Counted from the stretch's first letter, positions 10,247 to 21,457 are shown. The stretch is 64,000 bases of DNA from Polytrichum commune (GCA_950295325.1 OX485806.1:28148001-28212000); one strand, 5' to 3'. The notes: generated from the sequence alone by a model not told the origin. Made by a program: numbers and translations.

Positions 10247-13126
10247 TTAGTCTTGTAAATCCTCCACCCCTGTGGCCATAGCTGTATCAAGATAAGGTTG
10301 ACGCAAGGGCTTGGGTTCCTTAGCGCCTTTTGCTGCGGGCTTGAAACGTTCGAGGTCCTGTAACCTCCGCGACTCTGCCTTGGCACCAATCATAAGGTCA
10401 TCCAAGTAACCCCGTTCTGGGAATGTTTTGGGACATAGCCGGCGATACTTTCGGAATGCACTGTCCGCCTGAACTTTCTTGTTCATAAGCGTGTACACAA
10501 GACCCTGCGTTTCAATATGAAAAGAGAGTTTTATGTTTATAAGAGTCCAAATGTATATGACATTTGATGATCTTTGCTGAATGACATGACATCATAATAC
10601 TTCATTGGGCCCATAATTGTTGCACTTGTTTTCTTTACGAATGCAATTTATATGAAAACAATGAAGGAGACATCTCAACATGATGACGGAAGGATACCTA
10701 TAATGATAAATTTTGGATACCAGTAGGGTATGGGTATTTGACCAAATTTTTGTTATACCATTGGGGTCTATATACCATGCAAGAACCTTCACACCTAGGC
10801 AAAATCATGCTGGTATAAATATGGTTAAGAATGATATTGACCCAAATAATGACTGGGGTATAAAAAGATTCTCTCACCTTGAGATACCCACCAAATATCA
10901 ATATTTGATTGGTATTACAAGTATGATACCCACAGGTAGATTCTTTCATACCATTATTGGTGTTGATTATTGATACCATGCATTCACTTATATACCAGAC
11001 CAACGTTGTTCCTGACCTGACATAAGTAGGGTCGAAAGTCTCTTGGATCCTCTTTCAGTAGCTCTGTGTATTGGTCAAGCGCCTCCTCGTAATTTCCCTG
11101 ACCCAAACCAACAGCACATCCAGAATGGACTCAATACCTATTATCCCTGCCAAGTTGTAACCTTGTTTAAATAATTATGCCTAACTATGGTAGCCCAAAG
11201 CATACCTTGCTATTAGAAAATGCAAGATGAAGAACAGTCAAAGCTGAGTGCACACATGGCCAGCCCATTGCGTACACTACCATATGTTTTAATCACAGTG
11301 CCTTCAAACTGGAATCTAACTGGACAATCGTAAATAAACTGTACATGCATCAGACGTCGGCACTCCACAATACAAATGGTGAGATTAAAAAGTTATTATG
11401 ACATTCGATTCAGATAAACCCTCTGAAATCTTTCTCTTAGTGGTGAATTTAGAGAACCAAAGATAACTAACCTGAAGTGTGTGCATTTGTCCCAGCAACA
11501 TACGCAGATTCTTTGCCTCCTTTGTCCTTTGAGTCTCCACTGCAGTCTCCACTGCCCTCTTCAGCATTTCCAGCATCTCCTGTCCTTCACCTGCCTTTAA
11601 CATGACTGTCGCCAACCCCTGTAGTAACCCAAAGAGAACAAATCAAACACACAATTAGTACGAGAGGTTAGCAAATCCAAATCAAGGCCATAGTCATTTT
11701 CCTCATAATTCTTGGAGCTCATACGAATAACTTATTTCATTTTCCAAGGGAAATTTCTTTTTCTTCTTAATTGATCATGTAGGTCCACCCAATAATGTTG
11801 ACCATTGGACCTAGTATAGTTAACAAATTTTGAGCATGAAGTCCAATCTCTTCTGAACATATTTCTTCTTCATGTCCATTCTTAGATCCATACCTAAACA
11901 CACACCACTCAAATATACATGTCCAATTAAACTAGGTAACTGAATTAGGCCCGCTTACCTTAAACTCTGTCACCTATTTAGACCACCTCTTACAACCTTC
12001 CAAGACCTCCTCCCCAAGGAGATTTTTAAATTTTCTAGAACCTCAGAACACAATCAGATAGTCCTGTTTAGGAGTACAACAACTTACTCACAGAGATGGC
12101 CTTGATCATTCAATTTATTTGACATCACTTAGGCACTTCACCAAAATCATCAGTGAGAATTCATTTGATCATTTTGAAACTACCATCGTGATAAATTTTG
12201 CACCCCTTATCACAGTTCACCTATTCACACCTCCGCTTACAACCTTCCAAGACCTCCTTCCCATGGACATTTTAAAACTCTCTAAAACCTCAAAACACAA
12301 TCAGAACAGCCTGTTAGGAGTCAACAACTTATTCACCAGACTTAACCTCGACCTTTCAATTTGTTTGACATCACTTAGGCACTTCACCAATATCATTGGT
12401 GAGCATTGGTTGGCCATCTCAACACTACCTACCATTGTGATAAATTTCGCACCCCTTTCTCATTTCGATCAAAAGTGACACTACCAATACCTGCAAAGCC
12501 CGGGCAGAAAGGGGATCCCTCGTCAGAATGGCCTCAAAAGCTTGTCGGGCCTGGTCCGAGTTTCCAACAAAGTCCAAAGATTGTGCCCGTATCAGCTGCC
12601 ATGGGGCATGATCTGGCTTCAATGCCAGTAACTTGTCAATAACTTCAAGCGCCTTTCCTACGTCACCTTTCCGTAGCCTCACATACATCAGCCCCTCGAG
12701 AGTTTTCAAGTCGTCCGGATGTCGATCCAAGAAAGCTTGAAGTACAAGCTCCGCAGGATCTTCTTCCTTTTCCTTTTCAGCACTCTCAGATTGCAAAGGA
12801 CCTACTTCTCTTGTCCCTGTTTCCAAATTGCGATTTAATGTACCCTTGTTTTCATTTTCATCCACGAAAGATGTTGTGCTTGTTGACGGAGGTAGTGTTG
12901 TTCGGGCAAAAGCTGGCGGAGCCATAAATAATAGTCCAAGACTTGCAAGGAGCAAAGAACTGCCAACTATAACCTTTGCTAATTGTTGTTGCACAGTCTC
13001 CATGATAAATTCCCTGTTGATGTCATTCTTGATGATTACTTTTTCACCCGATCTCAATTTTGTTATTGACAAGGATGTGCAAGAAGCCAAATGAGAAGAT
13101 GTGGTAGCAAGATGTAATGTCGATGC
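10247..13126 (-). CDS. Chloroplast TPR protein, SLOW GREEN 1-like
   Basis: Tetratricopeptide-repeat protein of the plant family that includes SLOW GREEN 1, required for chloroplast development. Minus-strand exons are 13126-12491, 11618-11472, 11097-11017 and 10504-10247. All are phase 0 with GT-AG introns, and TAA is at 10247-10249. Together they encode 373 codons from the first acceptor. In order: a Ser/Thr-rich transit-like stretch, a hydrophobic segment ending APPAFA (a possible lumen-type or membrane signal), an acidic linker, TPR helices (ALEVIDKLLALKPDHAPW, ARQAFEAILTRDPLSARAL, GNYEEALDQYTELLKEDPRD, GLVYTLMNKKVQADSAF) and a conserved tail with CPKTFPERGYLDDL. The start is uncertain. No ATG lies in frame at the beginning of the first exon. 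An internal ATG at 13003 has a good context (332 residues), but the upstream transit-like sequence suggests a further 5' exon, perhaps from the truncated VIPP1 copy at 13977-14476. Confidence 0.85.
10690..11016 (+). repeat. MITE-like repeat B, copy 1 (in TPR gene intron)
   Basis: Member of a family of about 330-400 bp with three direct copies (also about 13430-13830 and 14740-15100). It is rich in GGTAT/ATACC and has shared blocks such as GGTATAAAAAGATTCTCTC, GAACCTTCATAACTAGGTAAAAT and TGTTGATTATTGATACC. This copy fills the intron between TPR exons 3 and 4. Its right end abuts the exon 3 donor site. Confidence 0.65.
11765..11945 (-). repeat. Dispersed repeat, inverted copy in TPR intron 1
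   Basis: The reverse complement shows AATTGGACATGTATATTTGA, GTGGTGTGTG and AAGAGATTGGAC blocks, as in the copies within the VIPP1 introns. It lies in the intron between the first and second recognised TPR exons. Confidence 0.55.
11980..12470. repeat. Two-copy tandem duplication, 247-bp period
   Basis: The block TTACAACCTTCCAAGACCTCC occurs at about 11990 and 12237. The block TTGACATCACTTAGGCACTT occurs near 12119 and 12365. The two copies of about 247 bp lie wholly inside the first TPR-gene intron and have diverged by substitutions. Confidence 0.75.
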
Positions 13127-13429
13127 CTGTTATGTGCAATTTCACAAATATAACAGTCAGAGGGAGTGACATTGATAAGAATACAGTGACCCAGAGCCCT
13201 CACATACCGTAAGGTGCTTCCTGGTTCATCATTTTGAATACCAAACTATAATTTCCATGTGGGATTTTTGGGTGGGTCTGAACGAATACACGATTTCATG
13301 TCACAGAATTTCAAGAATAAAAAAGACGAAGCAGGAAGCAATCTCCAGTACCTCCTAATCAATTCACAACACTGGCTGAAAGAATAAAGACACAGAAGTT
13401 GAGAAGTTACACCTGGTACCTACAGCAAT

Positions 13430-13830
13430 GATATGGTTGCGACCAGTGTTGAACTGGTATCATCTTTTCTTTTATAACATTCAGGTACCTATAATGAGGA
13501 GTTCACATTTTTTTTAATATACAAATAGGGTGCGGGTATTTGACAGTATTTGCATTTTCAATACCATTCAGGTTCATACGCCAACCAAGAACCTTCATAA
13601 CTAGGTAAAATCGCCCTAGTATCAATATGGTTTAGAATGTATTGACGTATTGACCCATATAATCACTCAGGTATAAAAAGATTCTCTCGACGTGACATAC
13701 CCTTCAAATATTAATGTTTGCCTGGTAGTACAATTTTCATACCCATGGGTAGGTTCTTTGCTACCATTATGGATGTTGATTATTGATACCCGTGCATTCA
13801 CCTATATACCGGTCCAACATTGGTGCGACA
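13430..13830 (+). repeat. MITE-like repeat B, copy 2
   Basis: Most complete copy of the family. The left end GCGACCAGTGTTGAACTGGT and the reverse complement of the right end, GCACCAATGTTGGACCGGT, form an imperfect terminal inverted repeat of about 25 bp. It sits between the truncated VIPP1 copy and the TPR gene, right beside the breakpoint of the VIPP1 duplication. Superfamily not resolved. Confidence 0.65.
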
Positions 13831-13976
13831 CTCATAACGATGCCAAGAATGTCAACCGTTTATGCTACAATGGTTATGCCAGACTGAAAGAGAAAGTCCA
13901 ACCAAAGAATTAGAAACAAGGAAATGCACACAATCTCCACACAAACCTTAGAATCGTAAAAAGCAGAGATTATTAC

Positions 13977-14476
13977 CCTCACAATCCTGACGACACGCTC
14001 AAAGATGTTCATCTGCGCGCACATGGCACCGCCACCACCCCTGCTCTGCCTACTGCTGTCCTCCACTGCCAGGACAAGAGCACAAGCTCCCACTGCAAAA
14101 ATCCCCAAATTCCACGGTACATTTACACAGTATGCTTTACATTAAGGTGAAAAGCCCAGCTTATGTGCAATTGAGAACCTGGTGCCAGATTTGAACCCAT
14201 ACAAATGTCAATTGAAGTACTGGAAATAATGGTGAGGAAGAGGGAGGGTAAGAAATTGCAAAGAGAAATCAATGTAATCAATAAACAGGAATTGTACACA
14301 CCTCCTCCATTCCAGAACCTCGAGTCCATGGACCGCAAATTGAAGGAGCTCCGCAGAGTGCAAAATCTCTGAGGCCTCCCATTCGTATTGGAAGAAGAAG
14401 AAGAAGAAGTTGTGATTGGAGTCCTGTTGATGCTTGCAACAAAAGAGCAATCCATCAATCCCAGAGCGCCCGCCAT
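13977..14476 (-). pseudogene. Truncated VIPP1 duplicate: exons 1 and 2 only
   Basis: Exon 1 (14476-14302) starts MAGALGLMDCSFVAS and ends at the same phase-1 donor as VIPP1 exon 1. Exon 2 (14092-13977) is 116 nt, exactly the length of VIPP1 exon 2, and ends with [12 protein letters not shown] at a phase-0 GT donor. Intron 1 has shrunk to 209 bp against 756 bp in the full gene. Similarity runs on into intron 2 for about 100 bp and then stops, so exons 3-10 are missing. Both exons are open with intact splice sites. Either this is an inert partial segmental duplicate, or its two exons serve as the 5' end of the TPR gene 850 bp downstream. Confidence 0.85.
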
Positions 14477-14739
14477 AGCTGCCTCTCTTCCCTCTGGTTC
14501 GATGGAACTCCAAATCTTGCAAGTTAAGCTGAGATACCCTCGAATCGCACCGAAGTGGATTCTGACAGTGGCAAGAGTGTGAATTATCCAAAACCTAGGA
14601 ATTCGCAAACGAAGGTGCAACCTCAGTTTTGTGCAGTTCTAGGAAGCTTGCTTAAACCCTGCGGTAGGGTTTAACATTGTTGGAGGTACATGCCCTGGAC
14701 GGTAAACCCCGGTTATATCTGACCCTCCCCGGGTATCAC

Positions 14740-15100
14740 AACGATGTACGATGTCCTTTTTAAATACTATCCGGGTATCTATAATGAGGATCTCACATTT
14801 TTTGATACCAGTAGGGCATGGGTATTTAACAATATTTTCTGTTTCAATAAAAATCGGGTATGTATACCATGGAACCTTCATAACTAGGTAAAATCATCTT
14901 AGTATCAATATGGTGTAGAATGGTATTGACCCGAATAATAACATGGGTATACAAAGATTCTCTCACCTTGATATACCCACTCAATATCAATCATTAACTA
15001 GTATTACATTTTTGATACTCAAAGTTTGGTTTTTTTATACCATTGATTATTGATATTGTGTATTTACTTATATATCCGACAAATATCATTATGTACCTCC
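14740..15100 (+). repeat. MITE-like repeat B, copy 3
   Basis: Shares TACTATCCGGGTATCTATAA, the GAACCTTCATAACTAGGTAA block and GATTATTGATATTG with the other two copies, in the same orientation. It lies just outside the left terminus of the pogo-like transposon at 15130. Confidence 0.6.
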
Positions 15101-15444
15101 TTCTTAGACCAGCACTTATCTTAGGTCTACCGTAACACCATAGCATGTTCGTTCTTAAATAATTCCAAACAAAAACGAAAAAAATCAGAAATTCCTGGCC
15201 ATGAAGAACGAAATTATGGAAAATTATATTTTGAAAAGAACGAAAATCCAGAAAGTTGGGTGAAATAGACTCTGTTCGCAGGCCATTACAAGTTTCAGAG
15301 GCTGGTAAAGCGCACTAGATCCTATTATCACGGTTTAGGAGTTGGAAAGTCAGTTAGGGTCCACAAATTCCATTACTCACAGCCGAGCAGGTGCCTACAT
15401 AAGACTGGAACTGCTACGACCTCTTCCTATCAGTGATCGTTTAT

Positions 15445-15900
15445 CACATCCTGGATCGTCAAGGAGGCAATTGCTCCATCGGAGGAGGCCCATGTTGCTG
15501 AGCAGGTGGTAGCCGCTCAAGAGGTGGAGGCCTTGCAGTTGAGGAGAAAGAGGTGTCTGCTCCAGTAGAGGAGGCACCTGCTCTCGAGGAGGAGGCACCT
15601 GCTGTTTGGAGGAGGCACCTGCTTCGGAAGAGGATTTGGCTACACCAGTAGAGGTGGCACCGGTGGTTGAGAAGGATGCAACTCCAATTTCGGAGCCTGT
15701 AGATTCACAGTCGGAGGAGGCCGAGGAAGTGGTGTCGAGAAGGTGGTGTCGAGGAGCAGTTGTCGGTGGTGGACAGAGAAGGTGGCACCGGTGGTTGAGG
15801 GGACGCAGGTCCAGTTTCGGAGCAGGCAGTCACAATCGGAGAAGGCCGAGGAGGTGGACACATAAGTCGAGGAGATCAGCTCGGGATCTTTGAGTCGGGG
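15445..15900 (+). pseudogene. Acidic Ala/Pro/Glu-rich coding remnant inside P1
   Basis: A GC-rich tract with repeated GAGGAGGCACCTGCT units can be read as an Ala/Pro/Glu-rich protein (motifs VEEAPALEEEAPA and EEAPASEEDLATPVEVAP), but only by changing frame twice. The composition contrasts with the AT-rich flanks. No family is recognised. It could be an old second ORF of P1 or a captured piece of a host gene. Confidence 0.4.
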
Positions 15901-16599
15901 AGCCTGATTTTCTTGAGTCGAGATTTTAGGGAATGAAACAAGCAAATTCAACCTGGTTTCAAAACAAGTTCACCCCGGAGAGGTCAAAGTCGTTGTGAAT
16001 CTGGTTGAGTGAGTTTCTGAATTGGTTGAGTGAGTTGCTCCTGTGAGTTGCTCCTGTGAGTGTTTAAGCAAGCTGAATTGATCCAGCAGAAACAGAAGTA
16101 GTAACTATGTTGTGGACGTGACCATGACCATGCAAGGGTCGTGGGGTGTTGGAGCAGTTGCTTGAGTCAGGGATGCTGTGAGTATTAATTAGGGTAAGTG
16201 ACATTGAATCGGCTTGTGATTACAAAACTGGTGATAGCTTAAACGAGATTGCAATTGAAGCAAATGTTGAATTTGTTTGTTGCTGACTATTTTTGTATTT
16301 GTGATGTGTCTTGCAGGTCAGCAGCTGAATCTGCACGTAGACATGTATGTGAGTGTAAGTAGATAGATAGATAGATGATGTGTAAGTACATGTACTAAAG
16401 CAACACTTAATTTGAATGCAAAAAAACTTCAGTGGGAAAAACTTACATCAGAACTCTGTCAAAAAAAATTTCTTGCAAGCTCCCGTATTGTTGTCATTCG
16501 ATTTGAGTTTATTGTCTTGGAAAGTTCTGCTACTCTACTCAAATTATTCTCCATTATAGTGTCTAAAGACACTTCGACGTCAATCTCTTCATTGCATTC

Positions 16600-18243
16600 T
16601 GTATCTGTAGCTTGCACTATTTCTTCTCATTTGTTGTTAAACAATGGTTTTACCATATTATCCATCATAGTTTGTTTTTTAAACTCACTATCAAATGCTC
16701 TTAGAAGTCCATCATGCTCCCATCCTTTGCTAATTATATTGATTTTGCTTGAAACATGAATCCAAGCCTTGTAAAGCCAATGACAAATGTGAGGCTTCAG
16801 CTTGGACATTTTGAAATCAATGTGCATATTTGTTCCTCCATTCAGTTGTTTTGTTATAGTATCCATAGTGAATTGGTTGAATTCTTGACGAAAGACATGC
16901 TTGAAGGGCCTTTGAATTACAACATCCGCTGGTTAAAACACACTTGTACAGTTTGCATGAATGTTTAGCACATGAATTTCGGGGTGATGAATCTTCATTC
17001 ACTCTCGAATTTTTTTGCTAATGTGCACACTCCAGCAGTCTATGAGCCAGATTATCTCTTGATCTGCTGGAAGTGCCTTGAGCTCAATTTGTGCAACCAA
17101 GTAAGGTTTTAGAATCCTCTCTACAAACTCTTTGTACGTTTCTAATGTAAACCAGTGGTTGTAGTTGTAGGAAATATTCCACCCTAATAATTCACACCCT
17201 TCTCTCCCTCCTTCTAACTTAGGCAGAGATTTTGTGGTTGTACCTTGAAAAATTACTTAGAAAGGCAAACAACGACAATCTATTGCTAAAGAGACTATAA
17301 CGGTAATCTGTCGCTTGTCCTCTACTCCATATACCTTGACATGTTTGGCTCTTTTTGTCTCCCACGTCCTAGATCCTCATGTAGGTACTAAATGTATTCA
17401 TGTTTGGTTAGAGTTCACAACTAATTCCTTAGGAATGTTGTGAACTTTCACCAAATATGCACAACGTTGTGTCATTGCTTTGTCATGCTCTTCAAAGTCT
17501 TTTGGTAATTTTCCCGTTGCAGTTGTTGATGCTCGGTAATTCCAATTCAGTTCAGACTTGACAAAATTCTTGGTCCATTCATAAGAGACACGAAAGGCCG
17601 TTGAATGTGTACCTTCAAGAATTTGTGGAGCTTTGTCGAGGATGATTGTTTTTATTAATGATTGGATGCAAACTGCATAAAGAGGTTGTCATGCCATCAT
17701 CATCTTCTTCAAGACTGTGCAAATTTTTTCTTTCAAGGCAGGGTGAGATTCTAACACTGGACAATGTTGAGTAGATTTGGCAAAATAAATGCCAAATTCT
17801 ACACATATCTTGTATGTATCTTTTAACTCTCCGTTTGAATAGAACCAATCTCTCATAGAATTCTTAAATAAACTGTCATACATACTAGAGAGATCTCATG
17901 GTTTCTTGTAAGTTGCCCTCAAGAAACTCAAAGCTCCTACAATGCATCTATGTTGTTTCATTGCATTGAAAATAGGCGGCCAAAGAATTGGAGTAAACCA
18001 ATTTGTGTAGGAACCTCTAACATTTCTTGGTCACTTCATCTTCTCAAGTTTTGGCTTCAACAACACCATCTCTGTCTTCTTTAGTCTCCCCACTAGTCGT
18101 TTCAAAATCTCCTTGCCTGATCTTAAGCGTTTTTCCTCTAATCTCTGGTCCAAATTTGAAAACTCATTCTCAATATTCACCGCCCTCTCTTCTCTTGTAA
18201 TGGGAACAAATGCAAAATCTACCCTTTGTTGCTTGAGAGTCAT
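16600..18243 (-). pseudogene. DDE (pogo/CENP-B-type) transposase, decayed
   Basis: Starts MTLKQQRVDFAFVPITREE at 18243 with a basic helical N-terminus. Around 17350-17000 the minus strand reads VYGVEDKRQITVIVSLAIDC, then FQGTTTKSLP, NHWFTLETYKEFVERIL and EIIWLIDCWSVHI, the layout of DDE_1-type transposases. Stops interrupt it (after CRCLPF and after SKKIRE) and frames shift between the blocks. The C-terminal part, with FNQFTMDTITKQL, lies at about 16870-16630. Not functional as it stands. Confidence 0.7.
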
Positions 18244-18439
18244 CGCTACACTACTAGAAAATCATGACCAAATCAACAGAAAATCAACTGATCTATGTTG
18301 ATCCGGGCACTGCAATGACCGATTTCACTGATTTTTGAATTTTTTGTAAAAATCAACAGTTTGCTGCCTACTTTTTTGTTGATCTGAATAGTACAATGAC
18401 CAAATCAACAAAATTTTAGTAAATGTAGAATCTTTTTGG

Positions 18440-19130
18440 AATGGGGTGGATACACTTACATATAAGTGTGGTGTATGGGTCGGGCTTAATCCATTATGAT
18501 CTATTTAGGGGTATACTAAAATTAGGTTAATAGTATGAAAAATGTTGTTTATTTTAGGGTCGGAAAACAGGGTAAAAAGGGGTCCGATTATGAATTTACT
18601 TAGGGCCCAATTGAAATTAAGTGTACAAAACACGAATGGGTTCTAACACACTTACGTATAAGTGCAGTATATGGGTCGGGTGGATTCGATTATGATCGAT
18701 TTAGGGGCACACTAAAATTAGGTGAATAGTGTGAAAAGTTATATCTATTTCAAGGTCGGAAAACAGGGTTAAAAAAGGGTTGGAATTTGTATTTATTTAG
18801 GGCCCGATTGAAAGTAGGTATACGAAAAAAGAATGGTATTAATGACACTTACGTATAAATGCGGTGAATGGGTGGGGTGGATTTGATTTCAATCTATTTA
18901 GGGGTAGAATTAAATTAGGCAAACAATGTGATCTATTTCAGGGCTGAGGGTAAAAAGGGGTATGTTTAATTACAGGGTAAAAAAGGGTCGTAATTTGCAT
19001 TTACTTAGGGCCCGATTGAAAGTAGGTATAGGAAACAAGAATGGGTTTGGACACACTTAGGTATAATGTGTGACACACTTTCAAATTGGACACACTTAAG
19101 TGCGGTGGATGGGTGGGGTTGAATGGATTA
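18440..19130. repeat. Tandem array in CACTA element, about 195-205 bp
   Basis: The block ACACTTACGTATAAGTG.GGT recurs at about 18454, 18648, 18846 and 19053, each followed by GATTATGATCTATTTAGGGG-like sequence, GGTCGGAAAACAGGGT and TTAGGGCCCGATTGAAA. About three and a half units, moderately diverged. Confidence 0.75.
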
Positions 19131-19138
19131 TGTATTAG

Positions 19139-19429
19139 GTAATCGTTTTATTGGAACCGGTTATCAGTGCAGAACCGGTTCTGTCAAGGTGGCGAGCCCG
19201 CGGGCAAGCCAGCTTGAAAGAACCGGTTCCAATAAAACAATTACCGGATGTAACCGGTTGGCCGCTTTGTTGAGCCGCGCAGGTGACGTAAACAGTAGGT
19301 CACATGTCACCATAACCGATTTAGATGATCATAACCGGCTGGGATGTCGAGGTTATCGTCTGCAAACCTGTGTGCTCAGAGCCAATCGTGTAGTGCCACC
19401 TCGGCGAAACAAAGCGGCCAACTGGTTAC
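19139..19429. repeat. Two adjacent palindromes with AACCGGTT cores
   Basis: The first palindrome has arms GTTTTATTGGAACCGGTT (near 19145) and AACCGGTTCCAATAAAAC (19221-19238), with one mismatch further out. The second runs from GTAACCGGTTGGCCGCTTTG (19250) to its inverted partner AAAGCGGCCAACTGGTTAC (19411-19429), with arms of about 38 bp. Both can fold into long hairpins and look like foldback MITEs landed side by side. Confidence 0.7.
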
Positions 19430-19649
19430 GATGTATATAGGGACCGACAAAAAATAGTCAAATAGGGTGATCTATTTCAGGGTTGGATAAATGCGGGAGG
19501 TAGGAAATAGTCAATTGGATGCGAGGCAAATTTAGGTATGAATCAAATAGGTTGGTATAGTGGCGGATTCGGTTTTGTTTCATTCGTGTAGGAGCAAACT
19601 TCGAACAGAATGGAATGGAACGTAACACACTGGGGTGTGAATGGGTTAC

Positions 19650-20060
19650 CCTGGTAACTAGTGGAATTTACGATTTTGGGAGCGGATTAAAAAAATGTTT
19701 AGATGTCGATCTCTTTGGGAGCTTCATGTATTTGCGAGGGGTTTGGATAAAGGTGCGGAGTGGAAGCGATTACGGGTTCGGTCGGTTTTGGAGCAGATTT
19801 TTAAAAAAAACCCGGTAATTGGTGGAATTTATTGCCGGACGGGGAAAAGTTACGATTTTGACGTGTTTGGGAGCGGATTAAAAAAAGGTAACGATGTCGA
19901 TGTCTTTGGGGGCTTGGGGTATTTACGAGGGGTTTGGGAAAAGGTGCGGAATGGAAGCAATTGCGGGTTTGGTTGGTTTAGGAGCGGATTAAAAAGAAGC
20001 CCGGTAATTGGTGGAATTTACTGGTGGTGGAAGCGAGTGTCTGGATCTTGGCGTCTGGGA
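19650..20060. repeat. Second tandem array in CACTA element
   Basis: GGTAATTGGTGGAATTTA recurs at about 19653, 19814 and 20003. TTTGGGAGCGGATTAAAAA-type blocks recur at about 19677, 19868 and 19979. The period is about 160-190 bp with internal indels. Confidence 0.65.
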
Positions 20061-20212
20061 GGGGTGTAGAAAAAGGTGCGGTTTGGATGTATTGAGGGGG
20101 CTTCTAAAAGTAGGGTGGGACGTGGAAAAATTTAGGGCATGGCCAATTGTGAGCATGGCCTATTGTAAGTGTATATGTAAGAAAAACATTTCTCTTTGTT
20201 CATCAAATTCTA

Positions 20213-20300
20213 AGTTTGGTGAGTTGGTTAGAGTGTTAAGTGTTAAGCGCGAGGTCTCGAGTTCAGACCCGATTGTGAACCGTGGTGATAGAGTCAGGCT
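20213..20300 (+). repeat. tRNA-like (SINE-like) segment
   Basis: GTTGGTTAGAGTG resembles a pol III A box and CGAGTTCAGACCC, about 40 bases on, resembles a B box. The block ends in a simple A/T-rich tail region. A full cloverleaf does not form by eye, so I call it a tRNA-derived SINE or tRNA relic and not a tRNA gene. Confidence 0.35.
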
Positions 20301-20515
20301 GCCATAGAATTCTGGGCAATCCAAAAAACATTTTTCTTGCCCGAAAAATCCAGGCAATAAAAAAAATTTTTAAAAAAATCTTTTTGTGACCAGATCAACA
20401 GAAAAAATCAACAAAATTGTGTTACATTGTGTCCAGGTCAACGCGTCCTAAGTAACAACCGCGACCAACGCCTTTCTGTTGATATTTTGTTGATCCGGAC
20501 GCAGAATTTCTACTA

Positions 20516-21457
20516 CCGTAGGTTCATAGCTGGTTCGACACATGTTAGCCGAATAATTAATTAAATTTCAAAAAGTCGGTTTGGCACCTAAAAATAGTAT
20601 ATTCATATTTTCGGCAATTTTCTCTTTTAATTTTAAATTTTCAGCTTAAATTCATTTTCTATCTTCTATTTAAGCTTATATCTTGTACATCTCTCTTGCA
20701 TTGAATGACAAGTAAGATGTGAGTGAAGAGTTGAGAATGCTCTGTACTTTATGCAAGTAGAGTGGAGTTGTGTTCAACAATGCATATGGGATATGTACAC
20801 TTTGAGGTGAAGCACCTAGTTAGACTTCATTTTTATAACACGCATAACTTTTGCATAGAGTCTTCAAAGGACATAAAATTTGTTGGAGGTGAAAGATTAC
20901 TTGATTTCTAAACTTTTCTTAGACCAACAAAATTCCAAAAAATTTGATCTTCTATGCACAAATGAGCTCCGAAAAACTGTTATGAACGCATTTTAATTTT
21001 TTGATCTTTACACGGCTGCAATGTTTTGTCCATATCTTTTGCATAAAGACTTATTTTGACACAAAACTTGTTGGAGGTGGAAGAAGGATTGATTTCTCAA
21101 CTTTTGTTAGTTGGACAAAATTCTATAAAACTTCATTTTCTATGCTCAATTGGACTCCAAAAATTTGTGTACAACACATTTGAAAAGCCTCACCTAGAGT
21201 CTTGCTACTTCTTAACCCATATTCTTTGTGGACTAATGTAAGTGAGCTTGATTACAAAAGGAGCACCTTCTCTCTTTCAAAATTCACATATGCTTCCACT
21301 GTAAGTAAAACTCTAGTGAGAAGTAAAAATTTCTTACTTTTCGGAAATTTTGAAAAATAATTAATTTCATATTCGGCAAAAAATGCCAATAATATTCCAA
21401 AATTTTCGGCATCTATTTTTAGAATTATTTTATGTCGAACCAGCTATGAACCTACGG
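20516..21457. mobile_element. 942-bp TA-target MITE inside CACTA 3' end
   Basis: Perfect 25-bp terminal inverted repeats (20516-20540 and 21433-21457) begin CCGTAGGTTCATAGCTGGTT. TA dinucleotides flank both sides (20514-20515 and 21458-21459). It is non-coding and AT-rich. The terminus resembles that of P1 (CCGTA....CATAGC.GGTTCG), so it may have been mobilised by a P1-type transposase. Confidence 0.85.
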
